The position numbers and the translations under genes are program-made. This document shows positions 1 to 6,485 of a DNA stretch of 7,167 nucleotides, piece after piece. Numbering within the stretch: the first letter of the stretch is position 1; each line of letters starts with the position of its first letter. The notes beneath the pieces were generated by a model, which was not told the origin of the DNA, did no database searches, and saw nothing but the letters and a program-made list of their open reading frames with translations. This DNA is from Bacteroidota bacterium (GTDB lineage Bacteria; Bacteroidota; Bacteroidia; Flavobacteriales_D; Crocinitomicaceae), in the NCBI GenBank assembly GCA_018825925.1, contig JAHKAT010000369.1, positions 1-7,167 on the forward strand, in the 5' to 3' direction.

Positions 1-530
1 AGTACTTCATAGTCGCCACCAGGCAAATCAGTTCTACCATACGAACCTAAAAATAGAACATCTCCATTCACCACTAAATGATTTTCTTTCGAATAATAAA
101 CCACATGACCAGCTGCGTGTCCAGGCGTATGTAAAACCTCAAAATTCATTTTGCCAAACGAAAGTTGTTCACCTCCTTGAAGCACATGAGTAGGCGAATA
201 AGCCGGTTTATATCCAGCAAAACCATACACAGAAGCATATTCTTTTACTCGTTCTAAACTTTGCAGGTCATCCGTGTGAAGATAAAAATCACAATTATAT
301 CGTTTCATTACAGCCTGAACGCCTAGAACATGATCGATATGCGCATGGGTATTTAAAATCGCGTGTACCTTCAACCCTTCCTTTTGAATAAATGCAAACA
401 ATTGTTCTTCTTCGTATCGATCATAACAACCCGGATCAAAGATTACGGCATTTTTCTCAGAGTCACTCAGTATAAATGTATTTTCTTGAAATCCGTTAAA
501 AACAAACTTGGTAATTATGATACTAGACAA
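1..530 (-). CDS. MBL-fold metallo-hydrolase (glyoxalase II-like), 3'-truncated by window edge
   Basis: This is the N-terminal 176 codons of a metallo-beta-lactamase-fold hydrolase; the C-terminus lies beyond position 1. Numbering from a TTG start at 530, the metal-binding signature T-H-A-H-I-D-H is at residues 61-67 (H62, H64, D66, H67). The third ligand is in the TPGHAAGH segment (H138), and the bridging aspartate is in NGDVLF (D157), followed by GRTDLPGG. This motif set is typical of small cytoplasmic glyoxalase II-like (GloB/YcbL-type) proteins of about 210 residues. Hydrolysis of a thioester or related ester is the family expectation; the substrate is unknown. There is no signal peptide. 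The start is unusual: an in-frame TAA lies at 537-539 and no ATG exists between it and the conserved NGFQENT region, so TTG at 528-530 (or a nearby ATT/ATA) must be used. The gene diverges from the lipoprotein gene. The family call is firm; the start is not. Confidence 0.9.
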   Translation of the reverse strand, partial: MSSIIITKFVFNGFQENTFILSDSEKNAVIFDPGCYDRYEEEQLFAFIQKEGLKVHAILNTHAHIDHVLGVQAVMKRYNCDFYLHTDDLQSLERVKEYASVYGFAGYKPAYSPTHVLQGGEQLSFGKMNFEVLHTPGHAAGHVVYYSKENHLVVNGDVLFLGSYGRTDLPGGDYEV

Positions 531-639
531 AACTGTTTAAATTTTATAATGAGCCTTAAAGTTAGAATAAATATAAAAATCAGTGGGGCAAACTGTTAAA
601 AACCATTTAAGACAGTAAATTTAAAAAGCTCATTTTTTC

Positions 640-647
640 TATATTTG
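640..647 (+). promoter_or_regulatory. Candidate Bacteroidota -7 box (TATATTTG) for the lipoprotein gene
   Basis: TATATTTG matches the Bacteroidota -7 consensus TAnnTTTG exactly and lies 20 nt before the ATG at 668, which would give a short leader. No TTG-type -33 element is visible at the usual distance upstream, so the call rests on the -7 box and its position. Confidence 0.5.
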
Positions 648-667
648 CACAAATCAAAAAAAATACA

Positions 668-1198
668 ATGAAATCACTAATTTTCATTACTGCTTTAATA
701 CTATTATCTAGTTGCGCAGTAAAAATACCTTTAACAAAAGCGATTAAAGAAGAATATAATTTGACTGCTCAAAATATGAAACAAGTTCAGTTTTATGTTT
801 CTTCTCAAATTGTGATCCAAAGATCTAGTGAAAAAGGTACTTCAGGAACCAATAGTGACGGAACACTGGTTAGTTCAAAGAATAACGAGCAAGACAGAAT
901 TATAATATTGCCAAAAACCAAGTGTGTATTCGAGAAATTTGGAAATGAAAACCAAGTCATGATTCGTTTTGAAACTGGTGATGGTAAATTTATTGCCTTT
1001 GCTACTCGTCCAAACATGGACAATGGAAAGTTTTATTTATTGGCAGATTGGCAACCAAACAAAGGAGGCCGTTTGATCTATGGAAATGAGGAATATTTTG
1101 CAACCTCTATTTCAGGTGACTCTTTTTTAATGGTGAAAGTGAAAAAATCACAAAGCACCAAACGAAAAGATCGTGTGGTAAAAGGCATGAAAGTTTAA
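668..1198 (+). CDS. Small lipoprotein of unknown function
   Basis: The 176-residue product starts with a short lipoprotein signal: K2, a hydrophobic core at residues 4-13, and a lipobox L13-S14-S15 with C16 as the lipidated cysteine. The mature protein would therefore be about 161 residues, anchored in the inner or outer membrane of the envelope. I do not recognise a catalytic motif. Beyond the signal it reads as alternating beta-strand-like segments: QFYVSSQIVIQR (41-52), a Ser/Gly/Thr/Asn-rich loop (53-73), RIIILP (77-82), QVMIRFE (96-102) and FYLLADW (122-128). The tail is strongly basic (about 159-176). Only one other cysteine is present (C86), so there is no disulfide in the mature chain. 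The gene appears monocistronic: a -7 box lies just upstream and an intrinsic terminator follows 7 nt after the stop. Confidence is high that it is a lipoprotein gene, with no functional assignment. Confidence 0.85.
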   Translation: MKSLIFITALILLSSCAVKIPLTKAIKEEYNLTAQNMKQVQFYVSSQIVIQRSSEKGTSGTNSDGTLVSSKNNEQDRIIILPKTKCVFEKFGNENQVMIRFETGDGKFIAFATRPNMDNGKFYLLADWQPNKGGRLIYGNEEYFATSISGDSFLMVKVKKSQSTKRKDRVVKGMKV

Positions 1199-1205
1199 AT
1201 TATAG

Positions 1206-1229
1206 AAGCCCCTGAATGGGGCTTTTTTT
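1206..1229 (+). terminator. Rho-independent terminator after the lipoprotein gene
   Basis: A perfect 7-bp stem AAGCCCC (1206-1212) / GGGGCTT (1218-1224) closes a 5-nt loop TGAAT, and seven consecutive T residues run from 1223 to 1229. It begins 7 nt after the lipoprotein stop and ends 32 nt before ppk1, so it should separate the two transcription units. Confidence 0.9.
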
Positions 1230-1235
1230 ATACCT

Positions 1236-1242
1236 TACATTG
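1236..1242 (+). promoter_or_regulatory. Possible -7-like box (TACATTG) for ppk1
   Basis: TACATTG resembles the Bacteroidota TAnnTTTG box with one T missing, and lies 19 nt before the ppk1 ATG, about the same distance as the better box before the lipoprotein gene. If real, the promoter's upstream half would overlap the preceding terminator hairpin. No -33 element is visible. Confidence 0.25.
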
Positions 1243-1261
1243 TCAATTCAAAACGAAAGAA

Positions 1262-3334
1262 ATGTTGTCTACCCTCAATAGAGAATTAAGTTGGTTGTCT
1301 TTCAATGAACGCGTTATACAAGAGGCCATGGATACCAGTGTCCCTTTGGTTGAACGCATTCGATTCTTAGGAATTTATTCGAACAATTTGGATGAATTCT
1401 TTCGTGTTCGCGTCGCCAATATTCGCCGTATGATGTTGATCAACAATAATGACATTGAAGGTTTTGACGGAACTGCTGCCGAATTATTTGATGAGATCAG
1501 AAGAGTAGTCGTTGAACAACAACGCCTTTTTGAGCGGACTTACAAAAAGATATTGGTTGATTTCAGCAAGCACGGTGTTTATCATATTACCGAAAAAGAT
1601 CTGAACGAAGAACAGGTGCTTGAATTAAAAACCTACTTTCATGACAAGGTTCGCCACTCCATAGTACCTATCATCTTAGACAAAAAACATCCATTTCCAA
1701 GGTTGAGGGATTACCGGATTTACTTGGGCGTAAAAATGACTTATTCGGATTCCAAAAAGTTCAGATACGCTGTTCTGTCTATTCCTACAGATATCTCTCG
1801 CTTCCATTTACTGAAAGAAGAAAATAAACAAAAAGTCATTTTATTGGATGATATTCTTCGTTTGAATCTCTTCGACATTTTTAATATTTTCAATTTTGAA
1901 ACCATTGAAGCCTATACCTTTAAATTTACCCGAGATGCGGAGCTAGATTTAGATGATGATATTTCTATTTCCTTCTTCGATAAGATTGAAAAAAGTGTCA
2001 AAAACAGAAAAAAGGGAGCTCCTGTTCGTTTTGTGTACGACAAGGAAATGCCCGCCGATTTGCTCGCGTATTTATTGAATGGCATGAACATCAAATTGGG
2101 CGTCAACACCATCCCTGGTGGCACCTATCACAACTTCAAAGACTTTAGAAAATTCCCAGATTTTGGGCGACCAGAGTTTGTCTACCAAGCACTCCCGCCT
2201 TTACCCAATATGCAGTTAGAACAGCAAAGGTCTATTTTTAAGACTATACTTGCTAAAGACGTTCTATTACATTTTCCTTATCAACGTTTCTCCTATATTG
2301 TTGATTTATTAAGAGAAGTTGCCATTGACCCCAAAGTAAGCTCCATAAAAATTAATGTCTATCGCGTTTCTTACAATTCTCAAATCATGAATGCCTTGAT
2401 GAATGCAGTAAGTAATGGTAAAGAGGTCACCGTGATTTTTGAATTACAAGCAAGGTTTGACGAAGAAAACAACTTGTATTGGTCTGAAAGGTTGAAAGAA
2501 TATGGCGCCAAAGTGTTTTATGGCTTCCCTACCATGAAAGTTCACTCAAAACTGCTACAAATAAAGCGTTTAAAGGACAAAAAAACAGAAGTTATAAGTT
2601 ACATAGGAACAGGAAACTTTCACGAGCAAACTGCCAAGGTTTATGGAGATTTAGGTCTTTTAACTGCTCACACAGCAATCAACAAAGAAGTAAAAAAAGT
2701 ATTTGATATCGTAGAAAAAGGAGTCAATAGTACCAATTTTAAGGAGTTAATGGTTTCTCCTTACAACACTCGTCGCAAAATTTTCACTCTGATTCAAAAC
2801 GAAATGAATTTTGCTAAAAAAGGCAAAGCTGCATTGATTCAAATAAAAATCAACAATTTGGTAGATATGCAGTTGATTAAGAAACTGTATTCAGCGAGTC
2901 GCGCTGGTGTGAAAATTGAATTAATCGTCCGCGGTACTTGTTGTCTGATCCATAATTTGCCGAAGAAAAGCGAAAACATTCAAGTAATCAGTATCGTAGA
3001 TCGATTTCTAGAACATGCTCGTTTTATGCGCTTTGAAAACAATGGTGATCCACAATACTATCTATCAAGTGCTGATTGGATGGAACGAAATCTAGACAAA
3101 CGTATAGAGGTTTCTACCCCTGTTTATGATCGCGACATTCAAAAAGAACTGGATTTGATTTTCAACTATCAATGGAGAGGGAATGTAAAATCTCGTATTT
3201 TAGACGGTGAAATGAAAAATGAATACCGGCGATCTGAGTTTGACGAGCCTTTTAGAGCTCAATTTGAACTTTACAAATATTACGAAAGTTTAACGAAAGG
3301 GAAGCCAAAAAAAAAGAAGCCAACAGTAATTTAA
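1262..3334 (+). CDS. ppk1: Polyphosphate kinase 1
   Basis: The 690-residue protein is a full-length PPK1, which reversibly transfers the gamma-phosphate of ATP onto inorganic polyphosphate at the inner face of the membrane. The N domain opens with NRELSWLSFNERV (6-18) and SNNLDEFF (40-47). The two phospholipase D-like halves carry the catalytic residues: R368 (VYRVS) and R398 (QARFDEENN), which match the Mg/phosphate-binding R375 and R405 of the E. coli enzyme; H428 (MKVHSKLL), matching the phosphorylated H435; and H585 (FLEHARF), matching H592. The spacings of 30, 30 and 157 residues are identical to E. coli. IGTGNFHE (448-455) and MERNLDKRIE (607-616) also fit. The C-terminus is a lysine-rich tail (679-687). 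The ATG at 1262 places the conserved N-terminal motif immediately at the start; there is no strong ribosome binding site. No exopolyphosphatase gene is adjacent. The stop overlaps that of the convergent YitT gene. Confidence 0.97.
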   Translation: MLSTLNRELSWLSFNERVIQEAMDTSVPLVERIRFLGIYSNNLDEFFRVRVANIRRMMLINNNDIEGFDGTAAELFDEIRRVVVEQQRLFERTYKKILVDFSKHGVYHITEKDLNEEQVLELKTYFHDKVRHSIVPIILDKKHPFPRLRDYRIYLGVKMTYSDSKKFRYAVLSIPTDISRFHLLKEENKQKVILLDDILRLNLFDIFNIFNFETIEAYTFKFTRDAELDLDDDISISFFDKIEKSVKNRKKGAPVRFVYDKEMPADLLAYLLNGMNIKLGVNTIPGGTYHNFKDFRKFPDFGRPEFVYQALPPLPNMQLEQQRSIFKTILAKDVLLHFPYQRFSYIVDLLREVAIDPKVSSIKINVYRVSYNSQIMNALMNAVSNGKEVTVIFELQARFDEENNLYWSERLKEYGAKVFYGFPTMKVHSKLLQIKRLKDKKTEVISYIGTGNFHEQTAKVYGDLGLLTAHTAINKEVKKVFDIVEKGVNSTNFKELMVSPYNTRRKIFTLIQNEMNFAKKGKAALIQIKINNLVDMQLIKKLYSASRAGVKIELIVRGTCCLIHNLPKKSENIQVISIVDRFLEHARFMRFENNGDPQYYLSSADWMERNLDKRIEVSTPVYDRDIQKELDLIFNYQWRGNVKSRILDGEMKNEYRRSEFDEPFRAQFELYKYYESLTKGKPKKKKPTVI

Positions 3335-3354
3335 TGTTTTAGTGGTCGCTTCTT
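3307..3354 (-). terminator. Candidate intrinsic terminator for the YitT gene, inside the ppk1 3' end
   Basis: Read on the minus strand, AAGAAGC (3354-3348) can pair with GCTTCTT (3320-3314). It is followed by a run of nine T residues (3315-3307), the first two shared with the stem. The 27-nt loop contains a further possible AACA/TGTT pairing. The hairpin begins within the last YitT codons and the T-tract lies in the lysine codons near the end of ppk1. The long loop makes it weaker than the terminator at 1206. Confidence 0.4.
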
Positions 3355-4308
3355 AATCATCCCTCCTTTGGTATCCTTTACCCCACTCATTACCACAAAG
3401 GCATTGGAATCGATTTTTTCAATCTCTACATTGAGTTTATTCAATTCAAGCCTTGTAAGCACTGTATAAAGAATATCTATGTCTTTTTTCTCCCCATTTT
3501 TACCGAATCCACCTTGCCCTTTATAAACAGTAACTCCTCGTCCCATTGTGTTTATAATCATTTCGCGTATTTCCTTATGATGTGCAGAAATAATGGTCGC
3601 ACCCATATACTCTTCGATTCCTTCTACTACAAAATCTAAGGTTTTGGACGCCACCAAATAGGTAATCATGGAATACAAAGCAATCTCGATGCTTAACAAG
3701 TAAGCGGCAGAGGAAAAAATCACCACATTGATGATCATAATGATATCGCCAATTGTGGTTCCAAGTTTACGGCTTAAAAAAATGGCTAGAACTTCCGTTC
3801 CATCGATAACCGCCCCACCTCGAATGGCCAAACCTATCCCTGTTCCTAGAAAAAACCCTCCAAAAACGGCCACCAGTAATTCATCATTCGTTACATTCGG
3901 GAAGGTGACTAAGGCAAGACAAAGCGCAAGACCAGATATCGCTAAAACCGTTTTAATTGTAAATATTTTACCCATCACCCTATATCCTAATACAATAAAG
4001 GGCAGATTGATGCCAATAATCAATAGGTAAAGCGGAATTTCTGTCAGCGCCGAAACGAGCAAGGAAATACCCGTTGCACCACCGTCTATAAAATGATTTG
4101 TTAGTAGAAAACCTTTGAACCCAAAGGAAGCTGAAAATATACCTATAGAAATCAGAATGAAATCCTTAATGTATCTTCTAAAAGTAATTTTAAATTCTCG
4201 ATATCCTTTGGCCAATACATAATCGGAAACAACCGCTTTATCGCTAAATCGCTTTAACTTATTTCGCAGTGTTGTTTTTATAACTAATTGCTTCCAAAAT
4301 GGATTCAT
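3331..4308 (-). CDS. YitT family membrane protein (DUF161 repeats plus DUF2179 tail)
   Basis: The 325-residue product has the YitT layout. A basic cytoplasmic N-terminal stretch (1-47) is followed by about six hydrophobic segments (roughly 48-65, 78-90, 92-110, 117-136, 143-163, 187-222). A soluble C-terminal domain resembling DUF2179 runs from about 236 to 312, with the GRGVTVYKGQGGF segment at 256-268. The Gly-rich motifs of the two DUF161 halves are visible: IDGGATGIS (74-82) and RGGAVIDGTE (163-172). The family is an inner-membrane protein group of unknown transport or regulatory role, so I give no substrate. The N-terminal extension is somewhat long for the family. The ATG at 4308 is supported by an AAGGAA ribosome site 4 nt upstream and an in-frame TAA at 4321-4323. 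The gene is convergent with ppk1 and overlaps it by 4 nt. The 206 nt upstream (4309-4514) contain no gene. Confidence 0.92.
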   Translation of the reverse strand: MNPFWKQLVIKTTLRNKLKRFSDKAVVSDYVLAKGYREFKITFRRYIKDFILISIGIFSASFGFKGFLLTNHFIDGGATGISLLVSALTEIPLYLLIIGINLPFIVLGYRVMGKIFTIKTVLAISGLALCLALVTFPNVTNDELLVAVFGGFFLGTGIGLAIRGGAVIDGTEVLAIFLSRKLGTTIGDIIMIINVVIFSSAAYLLSIEIALYSMITYLVASKTLDFVVEGIEEYMGATIISAHHKEIREMIINTMGRGVTVYKGQGGFGKNGEKKDIDILYTVLTRLELNKLNVEIEKIDSNAFVVMSGVKDTKGGMIKKRPLKH

Positions 4309-4312
4309 TTTT

Positions 4313-4318
4313 TTCCTT
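4313..4318 (-). promoter_or_regulatory. Ribosome binding site of the YitT gene (AAGGAA)
   Basis: On the minus strand AAGGAA ends 4 nt before the ATG at 4308, embedded in an A-rich tract. It is one of the few Shine-Dalgarno-like sites in the window at a usable distance, and together with the in-frame TAA just upstream it fixes this start. Confidence 0.5.
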
Positions 4319-4334
4319 TTTTAAGTATACCCGG

Positions 4335-4343
4335 ACCTCCTTT
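4335..4343 (-). promoter_or_regulatory. Orphan anti-16S-like motif AAAGGAGGT upstream of the YitT gene
   Basis: The minus strand reads AAAGGAGGT, a near-perfect complement of the 16S rRNA 3' end, 26 nt before the YitT ATG. No ATG, GTG or TTG follows at a usable distance, so it does not serve an evident reading frame. It may be chance, or a standby ribosome site in the YitT leader. Confidence 0.2.
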
Positions 4344-4514
4344 ATTGTTTCGGTCAACGAAAGTAAGAACAGTCTTCTATTATTTGCCGTTTTATTTTTT
4401 CTATTTGAGCTGAACTTTCATCATTTTTCGAGCTTTTCAAAGACTCAAAAATCAATCATCAACCCAGTAACAGTTTCCTAATTATTCCAGTTTTTGATTT
4501 CTTAAAGTTTCAAA

Positions 4515-6365
4515 TCACAGGCTTTTAATAAAATCTAAAAAGACTTTTTTATGTCGTTGCAGATCCATATTTGGCGAAAGCGCTGCACGAACAATATAAT
4601 CCTTATCTCCTTCTTTGGTAGTTCCTTGAGTGGATGTCGCAGGAACAGTCCAGTAACATCCTTTCAACTGTCCATAACTTACGCAGAATTTACTTTCATC
4701 AGGTATCTCAGAAATCATTAAATGAATAAATTTGAGATTTAAGGCTCTCTTATAGGTTTCTTTCTCTTCTTCTGTATTTCCTTTTGTTGGCAGATCTAAA
4801 GAAAAAACTGAAGGTGTAAAACCCTTTTTCGCTAGTTCCTCTGAAACAAAGTTTATTTTCGCTTCGGGCAAGGTTTCATTAATAAAGTTGACAAAATCGC
4901 GGGTATTGAGATAGGCATCTGCTATCCTTTGGTTCATAGACGGCAGTTGCTTGGCCAAAATCTCATATTGATGATCTGTAGCCTCGTTATCACAAAGCAT
5001 TAGGTGTTTTTCAATTTTTTCCATTAAGGGTGCCGTTCTTTCATTCCCGACGCAATAACCGGCAGTGCACAAACCTCCGCTTGGAAACTTAGAACCGCTT
5101 GAAAATGAAATCGTTCGAACTGTTGAAAGAACATCATTTGGTCCCAAAAAATGAACATTTGGACAAAAAGTTTGGTCCAAAATAAACACCGGATCTACGG
5201 CATTTACACCGTTTGTTGTTTTTCGAATTTTACTTAAAACTTCCTCTAATTTCAAAAGATCTGGAACTTCAACTCTTGGATTGGTAGGTATTTCAGCAAT
5301 GATATAAGGAACAGCATCTTCTTTGGCTATTTTCTCTAAAACAACTTCTATACCTTGAACCATATCATTCCCACCGTCCACAGGTAAATCAACCACATCC
5401 ACATTAGCAAGAGAAGCCGCTACACGCCGTGCTTGGTCATTGGTGCCTCCGTAACAATTTGGCGGCACTATAATTTTCACTGCTTTACCAGGGTGTTTTT
5501 CATGAGCATCGTGTATTAAACCCATCAAAATTGCATATTGAATCGACAGTCCGCTCGAAGCCACCAAAGGCATCAACGCCGTACCTGTAATCTCTTTGAT
5601 TGAATTACAGACACTTGTTTTGTTGTGTTCAATATCGCTTTTTCCCTCCTTAATAGCCGTTTTGTTCACCAATATTTCTAAAGCTAAAAGTGAATTAGCC
5701 GGAGTCATGGCAATGGTTTCTCTTCTTCTAACGTGCTGTATTTCGGAAATATAACTCTCATTTTGCTTGCCATTTACCACCAATATACTTCCCAAATCAC
5801 TCTGAGAACTAATTAAGAAATCAACTCTATCCGACAATTGTAAGGCATCCAATTCGCTATCTTCGGAAATAAAGATTGTACTGCCATCAAATTCAGGAAT
5901 TGCCTCTAGATTGTCTATTTTTTTTAATTCAAACTGATAAGCATAAATCTCTCTGAAAATGGTGGCATCAAAGCTATCGGGCAAACTTGTAGTATAAACG
6001 ATTTGTGTCTTTTTTCCTAAGAATAAATTTTTTCTTAAAATCGATAAAATAGGTACTGTTTTGGATGAAAAACTAATTACATTTTCTGAATCCAGCTGAT
6101 TCATTCTCGCGATTACCCATTCCAATACACAGGATAATGGATGGCCCAAACGAATGTAATCGAATGCAGTCGGTAATTTCTCAAGTGCTTTTCGCTCCGC
6201 ATTGTTTTCACTAAATAAAGTTTCAAACTGCTCTAAGAATTGAGTCTTTGCCAATTTTTCATCATAAATATCTAGTCGATGGGTCGTTAGGTTCAACCAC
6301 TCTGCTGGTCTATTTTCTATTACTTTTTGAATGTAATTTAGCATTTTGTCTTCTTGTATTATCAT
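4515..6365 (-). CDS. PLP-dependent Cys/Met metabolism (cystathionine gamma-synthase-like) enzyme with degenerate N-terminal copy
   Basis: The product, 616 residues from ATG 6365, is a fold-type I PLP enzyme. The catalytic part (about 245-616) holds ASSGLS (269-274), NCYGGTN with Y305, which would stack on the cofactor, and EIPTNP (358-363). It also has D397 (FILDQTF), expected to bind the pyridine nitrogen, K426 (SSGSKFPSGG) as Schiff-base lysine, and R593 (YIVRAALS) for the substrate carboxylate. The family makes and breaks C-S bonds of sulfur amino acids; the exact reaction is not predictable here. At over 600 residues it is far longer than the usual 380-400. Residues about 68-235 resemble a shortened second copy: Y70-I-R72 with GHP, SFSS (98-101), SSQSD (186-190, no lysine), then MTPANSLLALE. 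The frame stays open up to a TTG at 6467, but that start has no ribosome site. ATG 6365 follows a -7-like box, and ATG 6344 is also possible. It lies downstream of the hydroxylase gene in the same direction. Confidence 0.88.
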   Translation of the reverse strand: MIIQEDKMLNYIQKVIENRPAEWLNLTTHRLDIYDEKLAKTQFLEQFETLFSENNAERKALEKLPTAFDYIRLGHPLSCVLEWVIARMNQLDSENVISFSSKTVPILSILRKNLFLGKKTQIVYTTSLPDSFDATIFREIYAYQFELKKIDNLEAIPEFDGSTIFISEDSELDALQLSDRVDFLISSQSDLGSILVVNGKQNESYISEIQHVRRRETIAMTPANSLLALEILVNKTAIKEGKSDIEHNKTSVCNSIKEITGTALMPLVASSGLSIQYAILMGLIHDAHEKHPGKAVKIIVPPNCYGGTNDQARRVAASLANVDVVDLPVDGGNDMVQGIEVVLEKIAKEDAVPYIIAEIPTNPRVEVPDLLKLEEVLSKIRKTTNGVNAVDPVFILDQTFCPNVHFLGPNDVLSTVRTISFSSGSKFPSGGLCTAGYCVGNERTAPLMEKIEKHLMLCDNEATDHQYEILAKQLPSMNQRIADAYLNTRDFVNFINETLPEAKINFVSEELAKKGFTPSVFSLDLPTKGNTEEEKETYKRALNLKFIHLMISEIPDESKFCVSYGQLKGCYWTVPATSTQGTTKEGDKDYIVRAALSPNMDLQRHKKVFLDFIKSL

Positions 6366-6383
6366 CACCTTTGATTGGGGCGG

Positions 6384-6390
6384 CAAGATA
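6384..6390 (-). promoter_or_regulatory. Possible -7-like box (TATCTTG) for the PLP-enzyme gene
   Basis: On the minus strand TATCTTG is followed by CCGCC and lies 18 nt before the ATG at 6365. It differs from TAnnTTTG by one missing T. It argues that the PLP gene has its own promoter between the two minus-strand genes and that the upstream TTG start is not used. No -33 element is visible. Confidence 0.3.
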
Positions 6391-6485
6391 CGATTATTCG
6401 ATTTATTTTGAATGAAGATTGGGGCTAAACATCCAAGATTGTATGGAAGTTGTTGAGCGACGACCAAAGCAAAACTCGAGCGAAT

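Noticed and set aside
363..599. Plus-strand open frame of 78 codons
   Set aside because: It lies mostly antisense to the MBL hydrolase, has no recognisable motif, and its composition reads as a shadow of the opposite strand.
526..600. Imperfect direct repeat TTTAACAGTTTG / TTTAAACAGTTTTG on the minus strand upstream of the MBL gene
   Set aside because: Short, AT-rich and gapped, easily a chance match in this background; there is no palindromic symmetry or positional support for an operator.
805..1023. Minus-strand open frame of 72 codons
   Set aside because: It is wholly inside the lipoprotein gene on the other strand and has no domain or ribosome site.
1912..2124. Minus-strand open frame of 70 codons
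   Set aside because: It is an antisense shadow within ppk1.
3728..4030. Plus-strand open frame of 100 codons
   Set aside because: It is an antisense shadow of YitT membrane segments; the Pro/Arg-rich translation reflects the reverse of Gly- and Ala-rich codons.
4299..4481. Plus-strand open frame of 60 codons over the YitT upstream region
   Set aside because: It is Phe/Ser-rich from T-rich DNA, overlaps the YitT start, has no ribosome site and no recognisable family; more likely leader DNA than a gene.
4495..4517. Short hairpin TGATTT/AAATCA after the PLP-enzyme gene
   Set aside because: Six weak A/T-rich pairs with an 11-nt loop, followed by A rather than T residues in the direction of transcription, so not a convincing terminator.
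6366..6467. N-terminal extension of the PLP enzyme from a TTG at 6467
   Set aside because: TTG start without a ribosome site, low-complexity sequence unlike the rest, and a -7-like box inside it; ATG 6365 or 6344 is more likely.
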